Shown: positions 50,890 to 59,043 of the stretch, piece after piece
Position numbering within the stretch: the stretch's first letter is position 1
Layout of the letters: every line of letters begins with the position of its first letter
Assembly: GCF_026810505.1 (NCBI RefSeq)
Contig: NZ_CP101750.1
Coordinates: forward strand, 3,935,254 to 3,999,253
DNA length: 64,000 nucleotides
Reading direction: 5' to 3'
Source of the DNA: Streptomyces sp. Je 1-369
GTDB taxonomy: Bacteria > Actinomycetota > Actinomycetes > Streptomycetales > Streptomycetaceae
Position numbers and translations under genes: made by a program
The notes under the pieces: generated by a model
What the model was told of the DNA's origin: nothing
Seen by the model: only the letters and a program-made list of their open reading frames with translations
The model's database searches: none

Positions 50890-51793
50890 CCCCGCGGCCC
50901 CCATCGACCGCCCCCTCCGCATTGCGTACTCGCCCTGCCCCAACGACACGTTCGTCTTCGACGCGTGGGCGCACGGCCGGGTGCCGGGTGCGCCCGCCCT
51001 CGACGTCACGTTCGCCGACATCGACATCACGAACGGCATCGCGGAGCGCGCCGCGTCCGCCGCCGAGACGTCCGACCTGGACGTCCTGAAGGTGTCGTAC
51101 GCCGTGCTGCCGTACGTCCTCGACACCTTCGCGCTGCTGCCCTGCGGCGGCGCGCTCGGGCGTGGCTGCGGGCCGCTCGTCCTGACCCGGGAGCCGGGTG
51201 TCGACCTGACCGGCAAGACGGTCGCCGTGCCCAGCGAGAAGTCGACGGCGTACCTGCTCTTCCGCCTCTGGGCCGCGGACACGCTGTCCGGCGGCGGAGA
51301 CGGCGGCGCCGGCGGCGGCGTCGGTGAGATCGTGGTGCTGCCCTTCGACCAGATCATGCCCGCGGTGCGCGACGGCAGGGTCGACGCGGGCCTGGTCATC
51401 CACGAGGCGCGCTTCACGTACCAGAACTACGGTCTGCACTGCCTCGCCGACATGGGCGAGCACTGGGAGTCCACGACGGGTCTGCCGATCCCGCTGGGCG
51501 CGATCATCGCGAAGCGGTCGCTGGGCGCGGAGCGGCTGCGCTCCCTCGCCGACGCCGCCCGCACCTCGGTGCGGATGGCGTGGGACGATCCGGAGGCCTC
51601 GCGTCCGTACGTACTCGAGCACGCCCAGGAGATGGACCCGGCGGTGGCGGACCAGCACATCGGTCTCTACGTCAACGAGTTCACGGCCGACCTCGGCGAG
51701 AACGGCTACGCGGCGGTCCGCGGACTGCTGACGCGCGCCGCGGCCGAGGGACTCATACCGCCCCTCGGCCCGGACGCTCTGTCGTTTCCCTAG
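50879..51793 (+). CDS. mqnD: 1,4-dihydroxy-6-naphthoate synthase
   Basis: A 304-residue protein of the periplasmic-binding-like MqnA/MqnD fold. LRIAYSPCPNDTFVFDAWAHG opens the conserved part, then FADIDITNGIAERAASA, LDVLKVSYAVLPYVLDTFAL and AVPSEKSTAYLLFRLWA. It converts cyclic de-hypoxanthine futalosine to 1,4-dihydroxy-6-naphthoate in menaquinone synthesis. A Gly-rich loop (SGGGDGGAGGGVG) near residue 143 is probably a local expansion. Its ATG overlaps the mqnB stop by 11 bases, so the two enzymes are translationally coupled. Confidence 0.92.
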   Translation: MTDNPAAPIDRPLRIAYSPCPNDTFVFDAWAHGRVPGAPALDVTFADIDITNGIAERAASAAETSDLDVLKVSYAVLPYVLDTFALLPCGGALGRGCGPLVLTREPGVDLTGKTVAVPSEKSTAYLLFRLWAADTLSGGGDGGAGGGVGEIVVLPFDQIMPAVRDGRVDAGLVIHEARFTYQNYGLHCLADMGEHWESTTGLPIPLGAIIAKRSLGAERLRSLADAARTSVRMAWDDPEASRPYVLEHAQEMDPAVADQHIGLYVNEFTADLGENGYAAVRGLLTRAAAEGLIPPLGPDALSFP

Positions 51794-51801
51794 CGGGACT
51801 T

Positions 51802-51847
51802 GAGCCGCCGCAGGCGCCGCGAGGGAGAACAAGCGGCGCCCCGGCTC
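51802..51847. terminator. hairpin between convergent mqnD and the cold-shock gene
   Basis: A perfect inner stem, GGCGCCGC (51813-51820) with GCGGCGCC (51833-51840), and an outer stem, GAGCC (51802-51806) with GGCTC (51843-51847). It fills the 53-bp gap between the two convergent stops and is likely a bidirectional terminator. Confidence 0.7.
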
Positions 51848-52230
51848 TACACGTCCAGCTGGTCCGCGACCGCCCGCAGCAGCCCCGCGATCTTCGCGCC
51901 GGACGCCTTGTCGGGGTAGCGGCCCTTTTCCAGCATGGGTGTGATGTTTTCGAGCAGGGTCGTCAAATCCTGGACGATCGACGCCAGTTCATCCGGTTTC
52001 CGCCGCTGCGCGGCCGCCACCGACGGCGTGGGGTCGAGAATCGCCACGGAAAGGGCCTGGTCACCGCGTTGTCCCGCGACGACGCCGAATTCGACGCGCT
52101 GGCCTGGCTTGAGTGTGTCGACGCCGGCGGGCAGTACTGAGGAATGCACGAAGACGTCGCCGCCGTCGTCGCGGGAGAGAAAGCCGAAGCCCTTCTCGCT
52201 GTTGAACCACTTGACCTTGCCGGTAGGCAC
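51847..52230 (-). CDS. cold-shock domain protein with C-terminal extension
   Basis: A 127-residue protein. Residues 1-67 are a cold-shock domain with both nucleic-acid motifs (GKVKWFNSEKGFGFL and DVFVHSSVL). A ~55-residue helical tail follows (RRKPDELASIVQDLTTLLEN...ADQLDV), longer than classic 67-residue Csp proteins; it may mediate oligomerisation. It probably acts as an RNA chaperone. Transcription appears to start near 52345 from a good promoter, leaving a ~115-base leader that begins with a stable hairpin. The GTG start is followed by the standard PTGKVKWF. Confidence 0.9.
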   Translation of the reverse strand: MPTGKVKWFNSEKGFGFLSRDDGGDVFVHSSVLPAGVDTLKPGQRVEFGVVAGQRGDQALSVAILDPTPSVAAAQRRKPDELASIVQDLTTLLENITPMLEKGRYPDKASGAKIAGLLRAVADQLDV

Positions 52231-52323
52231 GTGAAGTCCTCGTCCTCGTACTCGTCGTACTCGTCTGTGCCGGGTCCGCCCGTCGGGGAACGACGGGCGA
52301 AAACGGCTCTGGATAGCACTACA

Positions 52324-52378
52324 GCGGGTCGCCCGACCCGCCAGGAACCAAGACTATTGGTCCGTGGGCCGGTGACAA
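52324..52378 (-). promoter_or_regulatory. cold-shock gene promoter and 5'-leader hairpin
   Basis: On the minus strand, -35 TTGTCA (52378-52373), 16 bases, -10 TAGTCT (52356-52351): a close match to the main sigma consensus. The predicted transcript begins near 52345 and within a few bases enters a perfect 7-4-7 stem, GCGGGTC with GACCCGC (52324-52341). ACCAA/TTGGT (52347-52351 with 52357-52361) is an inverted repeat across the -10 box and may bind a regulator. Confidence 0.65.
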
Positions 52379-52423
52379 GACGTCCCCGGATTCTTCCTTC
52401 GCGCTGGGAACTACCCTGGTCGG

Positions 52424-52675
52424 GTGCGTGACAAAACCCAAGCGAATTCCACCGGGCCCGGCGACGGAATGGTCCGGACCGGAGCAATCGTCTTCTTCGT
52501 CGGAGCCGTGGCCACACTGGTCACGGTGGCCCCGCTGTTCCTGGGCACCGATCCCTTTCCGTCCATCGCGTACGCGGTGTGCATGCTGATGGGCGTCGGG
52601 TTCCTCATCGCGGGGATCGGGGTGCTGCGCGGCATCGCCTTCCAACGACGGCAGGCCAGGTCCGGCACTGGCTGA
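52424..52675 (+). CDS. small two-helix membrane protein
   Basis: An 83-residue protein with two clear membrane helices: VRTGAIVFFVGAVATLVTVAPLF and IAYAVCMLMGVGFLIAGIGVL, separated by a short LGTDPFPS loop, and a basic C-terminus. No family function is known to me; similar small proteins are common in Streptomyces. GTG 52424 is preceded by TACCCT with a six-base gap and no ribosome site, so the mRNA is probably leaderless. It is divergent from the cold-shock gene. Confidence 0.75.
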   Translation: MRDKTQANSTGPGDGMVRTGAIVFFVGAVATLVTVAPLFLGTDPFPSIAYAVCMLMGVGFLIAGIGVLRGIAFQRRQARSGTG

Positions 52676-52687
52676 CGTCGTCCCGCG

Positions 52688-53317
52688 CTAGTTGACGGCC
52701 TGCCCCGCCACGTACGCGTCCAGCCACGCCGGGAACTCCGCCAGGCCGCCGAGGACGACGTCGGCGCCCGCCGCGCGCAGTTCCGCTGCGTCGCACGGTC
52801 CGGTCGCCACCGCCACGGAGAGCGCGCCCGCCGTACGCGCGCCGCGTACATCACCGGTGTGGTCCCCGACGTACACCGTCGCGTCATGCTCGCGCAGCGC
52901 CTGCGCCTTCGCCTCCGCCCACAGCCAGCCGATGACGGCGTCGGCCTCGATGCCGAGGTGCGACAGGTGCAGCTTCGCGTTGGGCTCGTGCTTGGCGGTC
53001 ACCACGATCGCGCGGCCGCCGTGCGCGTGCACCGCCGCTATGGCCTCGCGAGCGCCCGCCATCGCGAGGGTCGGCTCGATGGCGTGTGTGGTGTAGATCT
53101 CGCGGTAGAGGTCACCCGTCTCCGCGATCTCCTCCTCGGGGAACCAGTTCCGCAGTTCCTCCTCCAGCGGCGGGCCGAGCCGCGTGACCGCCAGGTCGGC
53201 GTCGACGTACGTCCCCGTCCTCGCGGAAAGCGCCTGATAGGCGGCCTTGATGCCGGGCCGGGAGTCGATCAGGGTCATGTCGAGGTCGAAGCCGACGGTC
53301 AGCGTGTGTGCAGTCAT
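52688..53317 (-). CDS. HAD-superfamily hydrolase (phosphoglycolate phosphatase-like)
   Basis: About 209 residues. HAD motif I is VGFDLDMTLIDSRPG (nucleophile Asp), motif II is AIVVTAKHEP, motif III Lys is in the AEAKAQALREH region, and motif IV is VYVGDHTGDVRGARTAG. A helical cap lies between motifs I and II, as in phosphoglycolate phosphatase-like enzymes. The substrate is unknown. I use ATG 53317, just before the conserved strand; the longer frame extends through the divergent siderophore promoter. Confidence 0.87.
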   Translation of the reverse strand: MTAHTLTVGFDLDMTLIDSRPGIKAAYQALSARTGTYVDADLAVTRLGPPLEEELRNWFPEEEIAETGDLYREIYTTHAIEPTLAMAGAREAIAAVHAHGGRAIVVTAKHEPNAKLHLSHLGIEADAVIGWLWAEAKAQALREHDATVYVGDHTGDVRGARTAGALSVAVATGPCDAAELRAAGADVVLGGLAEFPAWLDAYVAGQAVN

Positions 53318-53356
53318 GCGCCCCATTGTGCCGAGGGCGGGCACCCCGCCCGCCCC

Positions 53357-53380
53357 TAGACTTAGCCCACCCTTACCTCC
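53357..53380 (+). promoter_or_regulatory. promoter and degenerate iron box of the siderophore importer operon
   Basis: A -10 candidate TAGACT (53357-53362) overlaps TTAG-N9-TTACCT (53362-53378), which matches about 11 of 19 positions of the DmdR/IdeR-type box TTAGGTTAGGCTCACCTAA. The position, about 20-40 bases before the first permease, and the operon's function make an iron-repressor site plausible, though the match is weak. Confidence 0.45.
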
Positions 53381-53400
53381 CGGTGAAACGAGCCCGGCCG

Positions 53401-54438
53401 ATGTCTGTGCCCGTCCGACCGCCTGCGCCCGTCCGACCGTCACTGCCCGTCCGACGCGTCACCGTCCTGACGGCGGCCGTCGTGGCCCTGCTCCTCGCCG
53501 TCCTGCTCAGCCTCGCCGTCGGCGCCCGCGCCATCGCGCCGTCCGCCGTGTTCGACGCGCTGCTGCACGGCGGGCACGGCAACTCGGCGGAAGTGATACG
53601 CAAGATGCGGCTCCCGCGCACCGTGACCGGCGTACTCGTCGGCGCCTCCCTCGCACTGGCCGGCACCGTCCTCCAGGGCATCACCCGCAACCCCATCGCC
53701 GACCCCGGCATCCTCGGCATCAGCCAGGGCGCCTCCGTCGCCGTCGTCCTCGCCATCGCCTACGCCGGAGTCCACACCCTCACCGGATACGTCTGGTGGG
53801 CGTTCGCCGGGGCCGGGCTCGCGTCCGTCGCCGTCCACGCCATCGCGTCCGGCGGCCGGGGCGGCGCGACACCCGTGAAGCTCGCGCTCGGCGGCGCCGC
53901 CATCAACGCGCTGCTCGTCTCCGTCACCACCGGTGTCCTCACCACGAAGGCGTCCGCGCTCGACGAGTTCCGGTTCTGGCAGGTCGGCTCGCTCTCCGGC
54001 CGCGACTCCGACATCGTCGGCCGGATCTGGCCGTTCCTGCTCGTGGGCCTGCTGCTCGTCCTCGCGGTCGCCCGCGGCCTGGACGCGCTCGCGCTCGGCG
54101 AGGACGTCGCGAAGGGCATCGGCCAGAACGTCGCGGCGGTACGGATCGTCGGCGGGCTCGGCGCGACCGTCCTCACCGCCGCGGGCGTGGCCGCCGCGGG
54201 CCCCATCGCCTTCATCGGCCTGGCCGTCCCGCACATCGCCCGCGCGCTCATCGGCGGCGACCACCGCTGGGTGCTGCCGCTCGCCGCCCTCATCGGGCCC
54301 GTGATGCTGCTGGTCTCCGACACCGTCGGGCGGATCGTCTTCCCGCCCGGCGAGGTGCCCGCAGGGGTGATGACCGCGCTCATCGGGGTGCCGTTCCTCG
54401 TGACGCTCGTCCGCGGCAAGAAGGCGGTGGCCGCGTGA
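53401..54438 (+). CDS. iron-siderophore ABC transporter permease (FecCD family), first
   Basis: About 345 residues with about nine to ten helices. Family blocks: VIRKMRLPRTVTGVLVGASLALAGTVLQGITRNPIADPGILGISQGAS and AAGPIAFIGLAVPHIARALIG, the latter the ATPase-docking segment. It forms a heterodimeric channel with the next permease to import ferric siderophores. ATG 53401 follows GGTGAAACGAG. The stop overlaps the GTG of the second permease (GTGA). Confidence 0.92.
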   Translation: MSVPVRPPAPVRPSLPVRRVTVLTAAVVALLLAVLLSLAVGARAIAPSAVFDALLHGGHGNSAEVIRKMRLPRTVTGVLVGASLALAGTVLQGITRNPIADPGILGISQGASVAVVLAIAYAGVHTLTGYVWWAFAGAGLASVAVHAIASGGRGGATPVKLALGGAAINALLVSVTTGVLTTKASALDEFRFWQVGSLSGRDSDIVGRIWPFLLVGLLLVLAVARGLDALALGEDVAKGIGQNVAAVRIVGGLGATVLTAAGVAAAGPIAFIGLAVPHIARALIGGDHRWVLPLAALIGPVMLLVSDTVGRIVFPPGEVPAGVMTALIGVPFLVTLVRGKKAVAA

Positions 54439-55523
54439 GCGCCGTCGCCCCGGTCCGGGACCGGGAGAAGGTCCGGGTCCGGCCCGCCGGTTACGCGGTG
54501 CTGCGGGTGCGTCGCGCCGCCTTCCTCGTGCACCGCAGGGCCGCCGCCGTCGCCGTGGCGCTCGCCCTGCTGCTCGCCGCGAGCTGTCTCACGTACCTCT
54601 GTGTCGGTGAGTCCTTCGTCCACCCCGCCGAGGCCCTGAAGGTCGTCCTCGGGCAGCCCTCCCCCGACGAGCTGGTCGTCGGCACGCTCCGCGAACCCCG
54701 CATGGTCCTCGGCCTGCTCGTCGGCGCCGCGTTCGGGGTGGCGGGCGCACTCATCCAGACCGTCGCCCGCAACCCCCTCGCCAGCCCCGACATCATCGGC
54801 ATCAGCCACGGCGCGAGCGCGCTGACCGTCGGCGCGATGACCTTCGGCGTCACCTCGTACACCGTCCTGCCCTACCTGTCCGTGCTCGGCGGGATCGCCG
54901 CGGCCGCCCTCGTGTACGTCTTCGCGTGGCGCGGCGGTCTGCACGCCACCCGCTTCGTCCTCATCGGTATCGGCTTCGCCATCGCCCTGCGCTCGGTGAC
55001 GACGCTCTTCATGACCAAGGGCGACTACCTCGTCGCCCAGCAGGCGCAGATCTGGATGACGGGCTCCCTGAACGGCCGCGGCTGGGCCGAGGCGAACCCC
55101 CTCGCCCTGACCCTGCTCGTACTGCTCCCCTTCGTCCTGTGGGCGGCCCGCGCCCAGCGCGCCGCGGGCCTGGACGACGACACGGCGACGGCCCTCGGGA
55201 CGCGCCTCGGCCACGTACGCCTCGGGCTCGTCCTGCTCGGCGTCGTCCTCGCGTCGGTGGCGACCGGCGCCGCGGGCCCCGTCGACTTCGTGGCGCTCCT
55301 CGCCCCGCAGACCGCCCGCAGGCTGACCCGCACCGCGCAGCTCCCGCTGCTCTGCTCGGCGCTGCTCGGCGCCCTGATCGTCGTCCTCGCCGACCTGCTG
55401 GCCCGGCGGCTCTTCTCCCCCACCGAGCTGCCCGTCGGCGTCCTCACCGCGGCCGTCGGAGCGCCCTACCTGATCTGGCTCATCGTCCACAGCCGCTCCA
55501 TCCGCACCGGAGGCACGTCGTGA
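54435..55523 (+). CDS. iron-siderophore ABC transporter permease (FecCD family), second
   Basis: A 362-residue FecCD permease. Blocks parallel those of its partner: [44 protein letters not shown] and [23 protein letters not shown]. The [19 protein letters not shown] segment is typical of this half. GTG 54435 overlaps the previous stop by 4 bases, and its own stop overlaps the ATPase start in the same way, so the transporter is translated as a coupled unit. Confidence 0.92.
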   Translation: MSAVAPVRDREKVRVRPAGYAVLRVRRAAFLVHRRAAAVAVALALLLAASCLTYLCVGESFVHPAEALKVVLGQPSPDELVVGTLREPRMVLGLLVGAAFGVAGALIQTVARNPLASPDIIGISHGASALTVGAMTFGVTSYTVLPYLSVLGGIAAAALVYVFAWRGGLHATRFVLIGIGFAIALRSVTTLFMTKGDYLVAQQAQIWMTGSLNGRGWAEANPLALTLLVLLPFVLWAARAQRAAGLDDDTATALGTRLGHVRLGLVLLGVVLASVATGAAGPVDFVALLAPQTARRLTRTAQLPLLCSALLGALIVVLADLLARRLFSPTELPVGVLTAAVGAPYLIWLIVHSRSIRTGGTS

Positions 55524-56383
55524 CCGCCGCCCGCCTGACGGCCCGCGAGCTGACCCTCGCCTACGAGGACCGTACGGTCGTCGAGAGCCTCGACCTCACG
55601 ATCCCCGACGGCAGGGTCACCGTGATCGTCGGCCCCAACGCCTGCGGCAAGTCCACGACACTGCGGGCCCTCGGCCGTCTCCTCAAGCCGAGGAGCGGCG
55701 CCGTCCTCCTCGACGGCGCTTCCCTCGCCACACTCCCCACCAAGAAGATCGCCCAGCAGATCGGGCTGCTCCCGCAGACGCCCGTGGCGCCCGAGGCGAT
55801 CACCGTCGCCGACCTCGTGGCGCGCGGCCGCCAGCCGCACCAGCGCTGGTGGCAGCAGTGGTCCGACGCGGACGAGCAGGCGGTGACGGAGGCGATGGAA
55901 CGTACCGACGTCGTCCCGCTCGCCGAACGCCCCGTCGACGAGCTGTCGGGCGGCCAGCGCCAGCGCGTGTGGATCGCGATGGCCCTCGCCCAGGACACCG
56001 GCCTGCTCCTCCTCGACGAGCCGACCACCTACCTGGACATCTCCCACCAGGTGGAAGTCCTCGACCTGGTACGCCAGTTGAACCACGAACGCGGCCGCAC
56101 GATCGTGGTCGTCCTGCACGACCTGAACCAGGCCGCCCGCTACGCCGACCACCTCGTCGCCATGAAGGCGGGCGAGGTCGTCGCGGAGGGCCCGCCCGCG
56201 AAGATCGTCACCGAGGAGCTCGTGCGCGAGGTCTTCGGCCTGGAGTGCGTGGTGGTCCCGGACCCCGTGACCGGCTCCCCGCTGGTCGTCCCCGGGGCGC
56301 CCTGGTCCGCGACCGCTCCCGTCCCCTCCCACCCTCTCCCAGCCGACCCCCTCCCGCCCGACCCCTCCCGCCTGACCCCATGA
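55520..56383 (+). CDS. iron-siderophore ABC transporter ATP-binding protein (FepC-like)
   Basis: A 287-residue ABC ATPase. Walker [22 protein letters not shown]-loop [26 protein letters not shown], signature [19 protein letters not shown], Walker [17 protein letters not shown] and H-loop [14 protein letters not shown]. It drives the FecCD channel. The C-terminal ~25 residues are a Pro-rich tail beyond the usual end. GTG 55520 overlaps the second permease stop. Confidence 0.93.
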   Translation: MTAARLTARELTLAYEDRTVVESLDLTIPDGRVTVIVGPNACGKSTTLRALGRLLKPRSGAVLLDGASLATLPTKKIAQQIGLLPQTPVAPEAITVADLVARGRQPHQRWWQQWSDADEQAVTEAMERTDVVPLAERPVDELSGGQRQRVWIAMALAQDTGLLLLDEPTTYLDISHQVEVLDLVRQLNHERGRTIVVVLHDLNQAARYADHLVAMKAGEVVAEGPPAKIVTEELVREVFGLECVVVPDPVTGSPLVVPGAPWSATAPVPSHPLPADPLPPDPSRLTP

Positions 56384-56394
56384 AAGGCGTCCCC

Positions 56395-57384
56395 ATGCCC
56401 CGCTCCCGCGCCCCCCACCCCCTGCGCCGCCGCGCGCTCCTCACCGGCTCGCTGGCCCTCACCTGCGCGCTCGCACTGACCGCCTGCGGCTCGTCGGACT
56501 CCGGCGACACGGCCGCGGGCTCCGGCGAGACCCACACGGTGAAGACGGCCATGGGCGACGTGAAAGTGCCCGTGCACCCGCGCCGCGTCGTCGTCCTCGA
56601 CACCGCCGAGCTGGACTCCGCGATCACCCTCGGCGTGAAACCGGTCGGCTCCACGCACGTCGAGGCGTCGTCCGGGTTCCTCGGCTACCTGCCGGAGGAC
56701 AAGGTCAGCGGCATCAAGGACGTCGGCGAGATGATGACGCCCAACATGGAGGCCATCGCCGCCCTGAAGCCCGACCTCATCCTGACGTCGAAGATCCGGC
56801 ACGCCGCCAAGTACGACCAGCTCAGGGCGATCGCGCCGACCGTCATGACGGAGACGACCGGTTATCCCTGGAAGGAGAACTTCCAGGTGCACGCCGACGC
56901 GCTCGGCAAGCGGGCCGAGGCGAAGAAGGCGGTCGCCGACTACACGGCGCACACCAAGAAGGTCACCACCGCCATCGGCGGCCCCGCGAAGGCCGAACAG
57001 ACCGAGGTCAACGTCCTGCGCTTCATCGAGGGCGCCGACATCCGCCTCTACGGCGACCAGAGCTACATCGCCACCCTCCTCAAGGACGTCGGCCTCGGCC
57101 GCGCCCCGATCTCCGCGAAGGCCAAGGACGGCTTCTCGTACGACCTGTCCCCCGAGAAGATCGACCTCGCCGACACGGACGTCATCTTCCGCTCCACGTA
57201 CGGGGATCCGAAGAAGTCCAAGGAGACGCGGACCGTCGGCAGCGGCCTGTGGAAGAACATGAAGGCGGTGAAGTCCGGCAACGTCCACACCGTCGACGAC
57301 GAGCTGTGGATCCAGGGCATCGGCTACACGGCCGCGGACCGGATCCTGGACGAGATGCAGGCGGACCTGACGAAGAAGAAGTAA
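56395..57384 (+). CDS. iron-siderophore binding lipoprotein
   Basis: About 329 residues. Signal peptide LRRRALLTGSLALTCALALTAC ends in a lipobox Cys; the mature protein has the FecB/TroA-like clamshell (VHPRRVVVLDTAELDSAITLGVKPVGS, ALKPDLILTSKIRHAAKYDQLRAIAPTV, and a C-terminal WIQGIGYTAADRILDEMQADL). It captures ferric siderophore outside the membrane. ATG 56395 has AAAGG seven bases upstream; ATG 56380, overlapping the ATPase stop, is an alternative. The coding end and stop lie in a 16-bp perfect tandem duplication. Confidence 0.92.
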   Translation: MPRSRAPHPLRRRALLTGSLALTCALALTACGSSDSGDTAAGSGETHTVKTAMGDVKVPVHPRRVVVLDTAELDSAITLGVKPVGSTHVEASSGFLGYLPEDKVSGIKDVGEMMTPNMEAIAALKPDLILTSKIRHAAKYDQLRAIAPTVMTETTGYPWKENFQVHADALGKRAEAKKAVADYTAHTKKVTTAIGGPAKAEQTEVNVLRFIEGADIRLYGDQSYIATLLKDVGLGRAPISAKAKDGFSYDLSPEKIDLADTDVIFRSTYGDPKKSKETRTVGSGLWKNMKAVKSGNVHTVDDELWIQGIGYTAADRILDEMQADLTKKK

Positions 57385-57400
57385 GACGAAGAAGAAGTAA
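57369..57400. repeat. 16-bp perfect tandem duplication at the lipoprotein stop
   Basis: GACGAAGAAGAAGTAA occurs at 57369-57384, encoding the last Lys residues and TAA, and again at 57385-57400. The second copy is outside the gene. Confidence 0.92.
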
Positions 57401-57421
57401 CGGGAGAGGCAGTAGCGACGA

Positions 57422-57457
57422 GACTGCTCACGGCCGCCGGACTGCTCACGGCCGTCG
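57422..57457. repeat. 18-bp tandem duplication in the spacer
   Basis: 57422-57439 and 57440-57457 match at 17 of 18 bases; both begin GACTGCTCACGGCCG. It lies just after the 16-bp duplication, in the 84-bp gap between two convergent genes. It has no visible function and does not form an obvious terminator. Confidence 0.85.
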
Positions 57458-57468
57458 CCGCTCGCCGT

Positions 57469-58587
57469 TCACGACCGTTGCCGCTGCGACCTCCACAGCA
57501 GGAACAGCGCGGTGGCGACGGCCGCCCCCCGCACCACCCACGGCCACGTGTCGGCGATGGCGTCGCTCATGTGCCCTTCGCTGATCGGGTCGCCCCAGCG
57601 CCCCTCGCTCCGGCCCCACAGCCAGGTGATCCCCGCGGCCACCGCGAGGGTCGGCAGCCCGATCACGGCGAACTTCACCTCGGTACGGGTGAGCCTGCGC
57701 GAGGCGTAGGCGATGAGCCAGCCGACGCCGAGGACCACGAGGTTGCCGAGGACCGCGCCGACGGTGAGGAGCGCGGCGGCGAGCAGGAGCAACGGGTTGC
57801 TGAACGTGGGGCCCGTGCCGACGGCGGTCCGGGCCCGGGGCAGCCGCCACCGGCGCCGGCCCGGCTCCTCCGCCGCTTCCTCGTACGCGGCCTCCTCGTC
57901 GCCCTCCTCCTCGTCGCCCTCGTCCTCGTCCTCGGCCTCCTCGTCGCGGGCCTTCTTGGCGCCCGCCTTGGGCGGGGACTTGAGGAGTTCGGGGATCTCG
58001 ATGCCGCCGACGAAGCCGGGGACGCTGTCGGCGAGGCCGAACGGGCTGCTGTCCACGCGCCACCAGTCGGGCTGGGAGCCGCTGGGCCCCAACTCGTCGA
58101 CGCCCGCGAGGTGGGGTGGCGCGGCGCCCTCGAAGAGGTCGGACGGGCGGCGCGGGTCGGGCATCCGGGACGCGTCGGAGGACTCGGGTGCCTCCGGTGC
58201 CGGTGTCTTCCTGGTGGTGACGCGGCGGGGCATCGGTACGCGGAGGGCGCGCGGTTTCGCGGGTACGTCGCCGGGCGCGTGTCCCGGTGCGTGACCTGGT
58301 GCGCGCCCCGGTACGTCACCCGGCGCGTGTCCGGGTACGTCGTTCGTCACGTCACCTGCGGCGCCGCCCGCCGCCTCCACGACCTCTTCCGGGGTGCCGA
58401 GGCGGGCGAGGATGCGGCGGACGGAGGCGGGGTTGTCGCCGACGGTCCTGTCCCTGCCCCGGTCGATCCGGTTCCGCAGCTCGGCGACCAGCCGCATCCG
58501 GTCGCCCGACGGCAATTGCCGCTGCTGGGCCAGGTCTCCGACCCGGCTCAGATAGTCGTAGACCAGCTGATCGCTCTCGATCCCCAC
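57469..58587 (-). CDS. HAAS-domain membrane protein
   Basis: A 372-residue protein. The N-terminal ~75 residues form a HAAS-type helical domain (LVYDYLSRVGDLAQQRQLPSGDR, VRRILARLGTPEEVVEAAGG). A repetitive Pro/Gly/His linker (PGHAPGD units, ~residues 85-110) and an acidic stretch (EEAEDEDEGDEEEGDEEAA) follow. The C-terminus holds about four helices (LLLLAAALLTVGAVLGNLVV, VGWLIAYASR, AVIGLPTLAVAAGITWLWG, VVRGAAVATALFLLW). HAAS domains accompany sensory or anti-sigma-like membrane proteins; a specific role cannot be assigned. Confidence 0.8.
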   Translation of the reverse strand: MGIESDQLVYDYLSRVGDLAQQRQLPSGDRMRLVAELRNRIDRGRDRTVGDNPASVRRILARLGTPEEVVEAAGGAAGDVTNDVPGHAPGDVPGRAPGHAPGHAPGDVPAKPRALRVPMPRRVTTRKTPAPEAPESSDASRMPDPRRPSDLFEGAAPPHLAGVDELGPSGSQPDWWRVDSSPFGLADSVPGFVGGIEIPELLKSPPKAGAKKARDEEAEDEDEGDEEEGDEEAAYEEAAEEPGRRRWRLPRARTAVGTGPTFSNPLLLLAAALLTVGAVLGNLVVLGVGWLIAYASRRLTRTEVKFAVIGLPTLAVAAGITWLWGRSEGRWGDPISEGHMSDAIADTWPWVVRGAAVATALFLLWRSQRQRS

Positions 58588-58783
58588 GAAGTCCCCTCCG
58601 GGGCGGCTGCGTTGACGCGCCGCGGTTGTACCCAGCGCTCTCGACGGTACCTTCTCCGGAGACCCTAGGGGGCGGCCTCCGTCTTGAGGCGTACGGGCTC
58701 CGCCGCAGGTTGCACCCCAGACCGAGGGGCGGGTTGCACCGCAGGCCGATGTGCGGGGGACGCGCGAAAACCATCATGGACAC

Positions 58784-58972
58784 ATGAGCGCAACCACCTT
58801 CACCCCCGCGTCCGCCTGTTCCTCCGCCGACCCCGGCGCCGTGCCGCACGGCGCCCCGCACCCGCGCGGCATCGGCGGTGCCCTGCGCGCCGCCAAGGTC
58901 CTCGTGAGCGCCGCGTTCGGCGTCGTCGTGCTCGGTGAGTTCGCCGAGGAAGCGGGCGTACGACCCCGCTGA
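58784..58972 (+). CDS. small conserved-looking protein (62 residues)
   Basis: A 62-residue protein with an Ala/Pro/Ser-rich N-terminus and a C-terminal block GIGGALRAAKVLVSAAFGVVVLGEFAEEAGVRPR that resembles the ending of many small Streptomyces hypothetical proteins. The middle could be a short amphipathic or membrane-associated helix. The function is unknown. CATCAT six bases before the ATG is a weak leaderless-promoter candidate. It stands alone between a membrane-protein gene (divergent) and the glycosyltransferase gene. Confidence 0.6.
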   Translation: MSATTFTPASACSSADPGAVPHGAPHPRGIGGALRAAKVLVSAAFGVVVLGEFAEEAGVRPR

Positions 58973-59043
58973 CGCCCCGTCGGCCGGGGGCACGCCCGCC
59001 CGTTCTCCGCCGCCCACAGCCCGCGGTCCACTAAAGTCACGCC

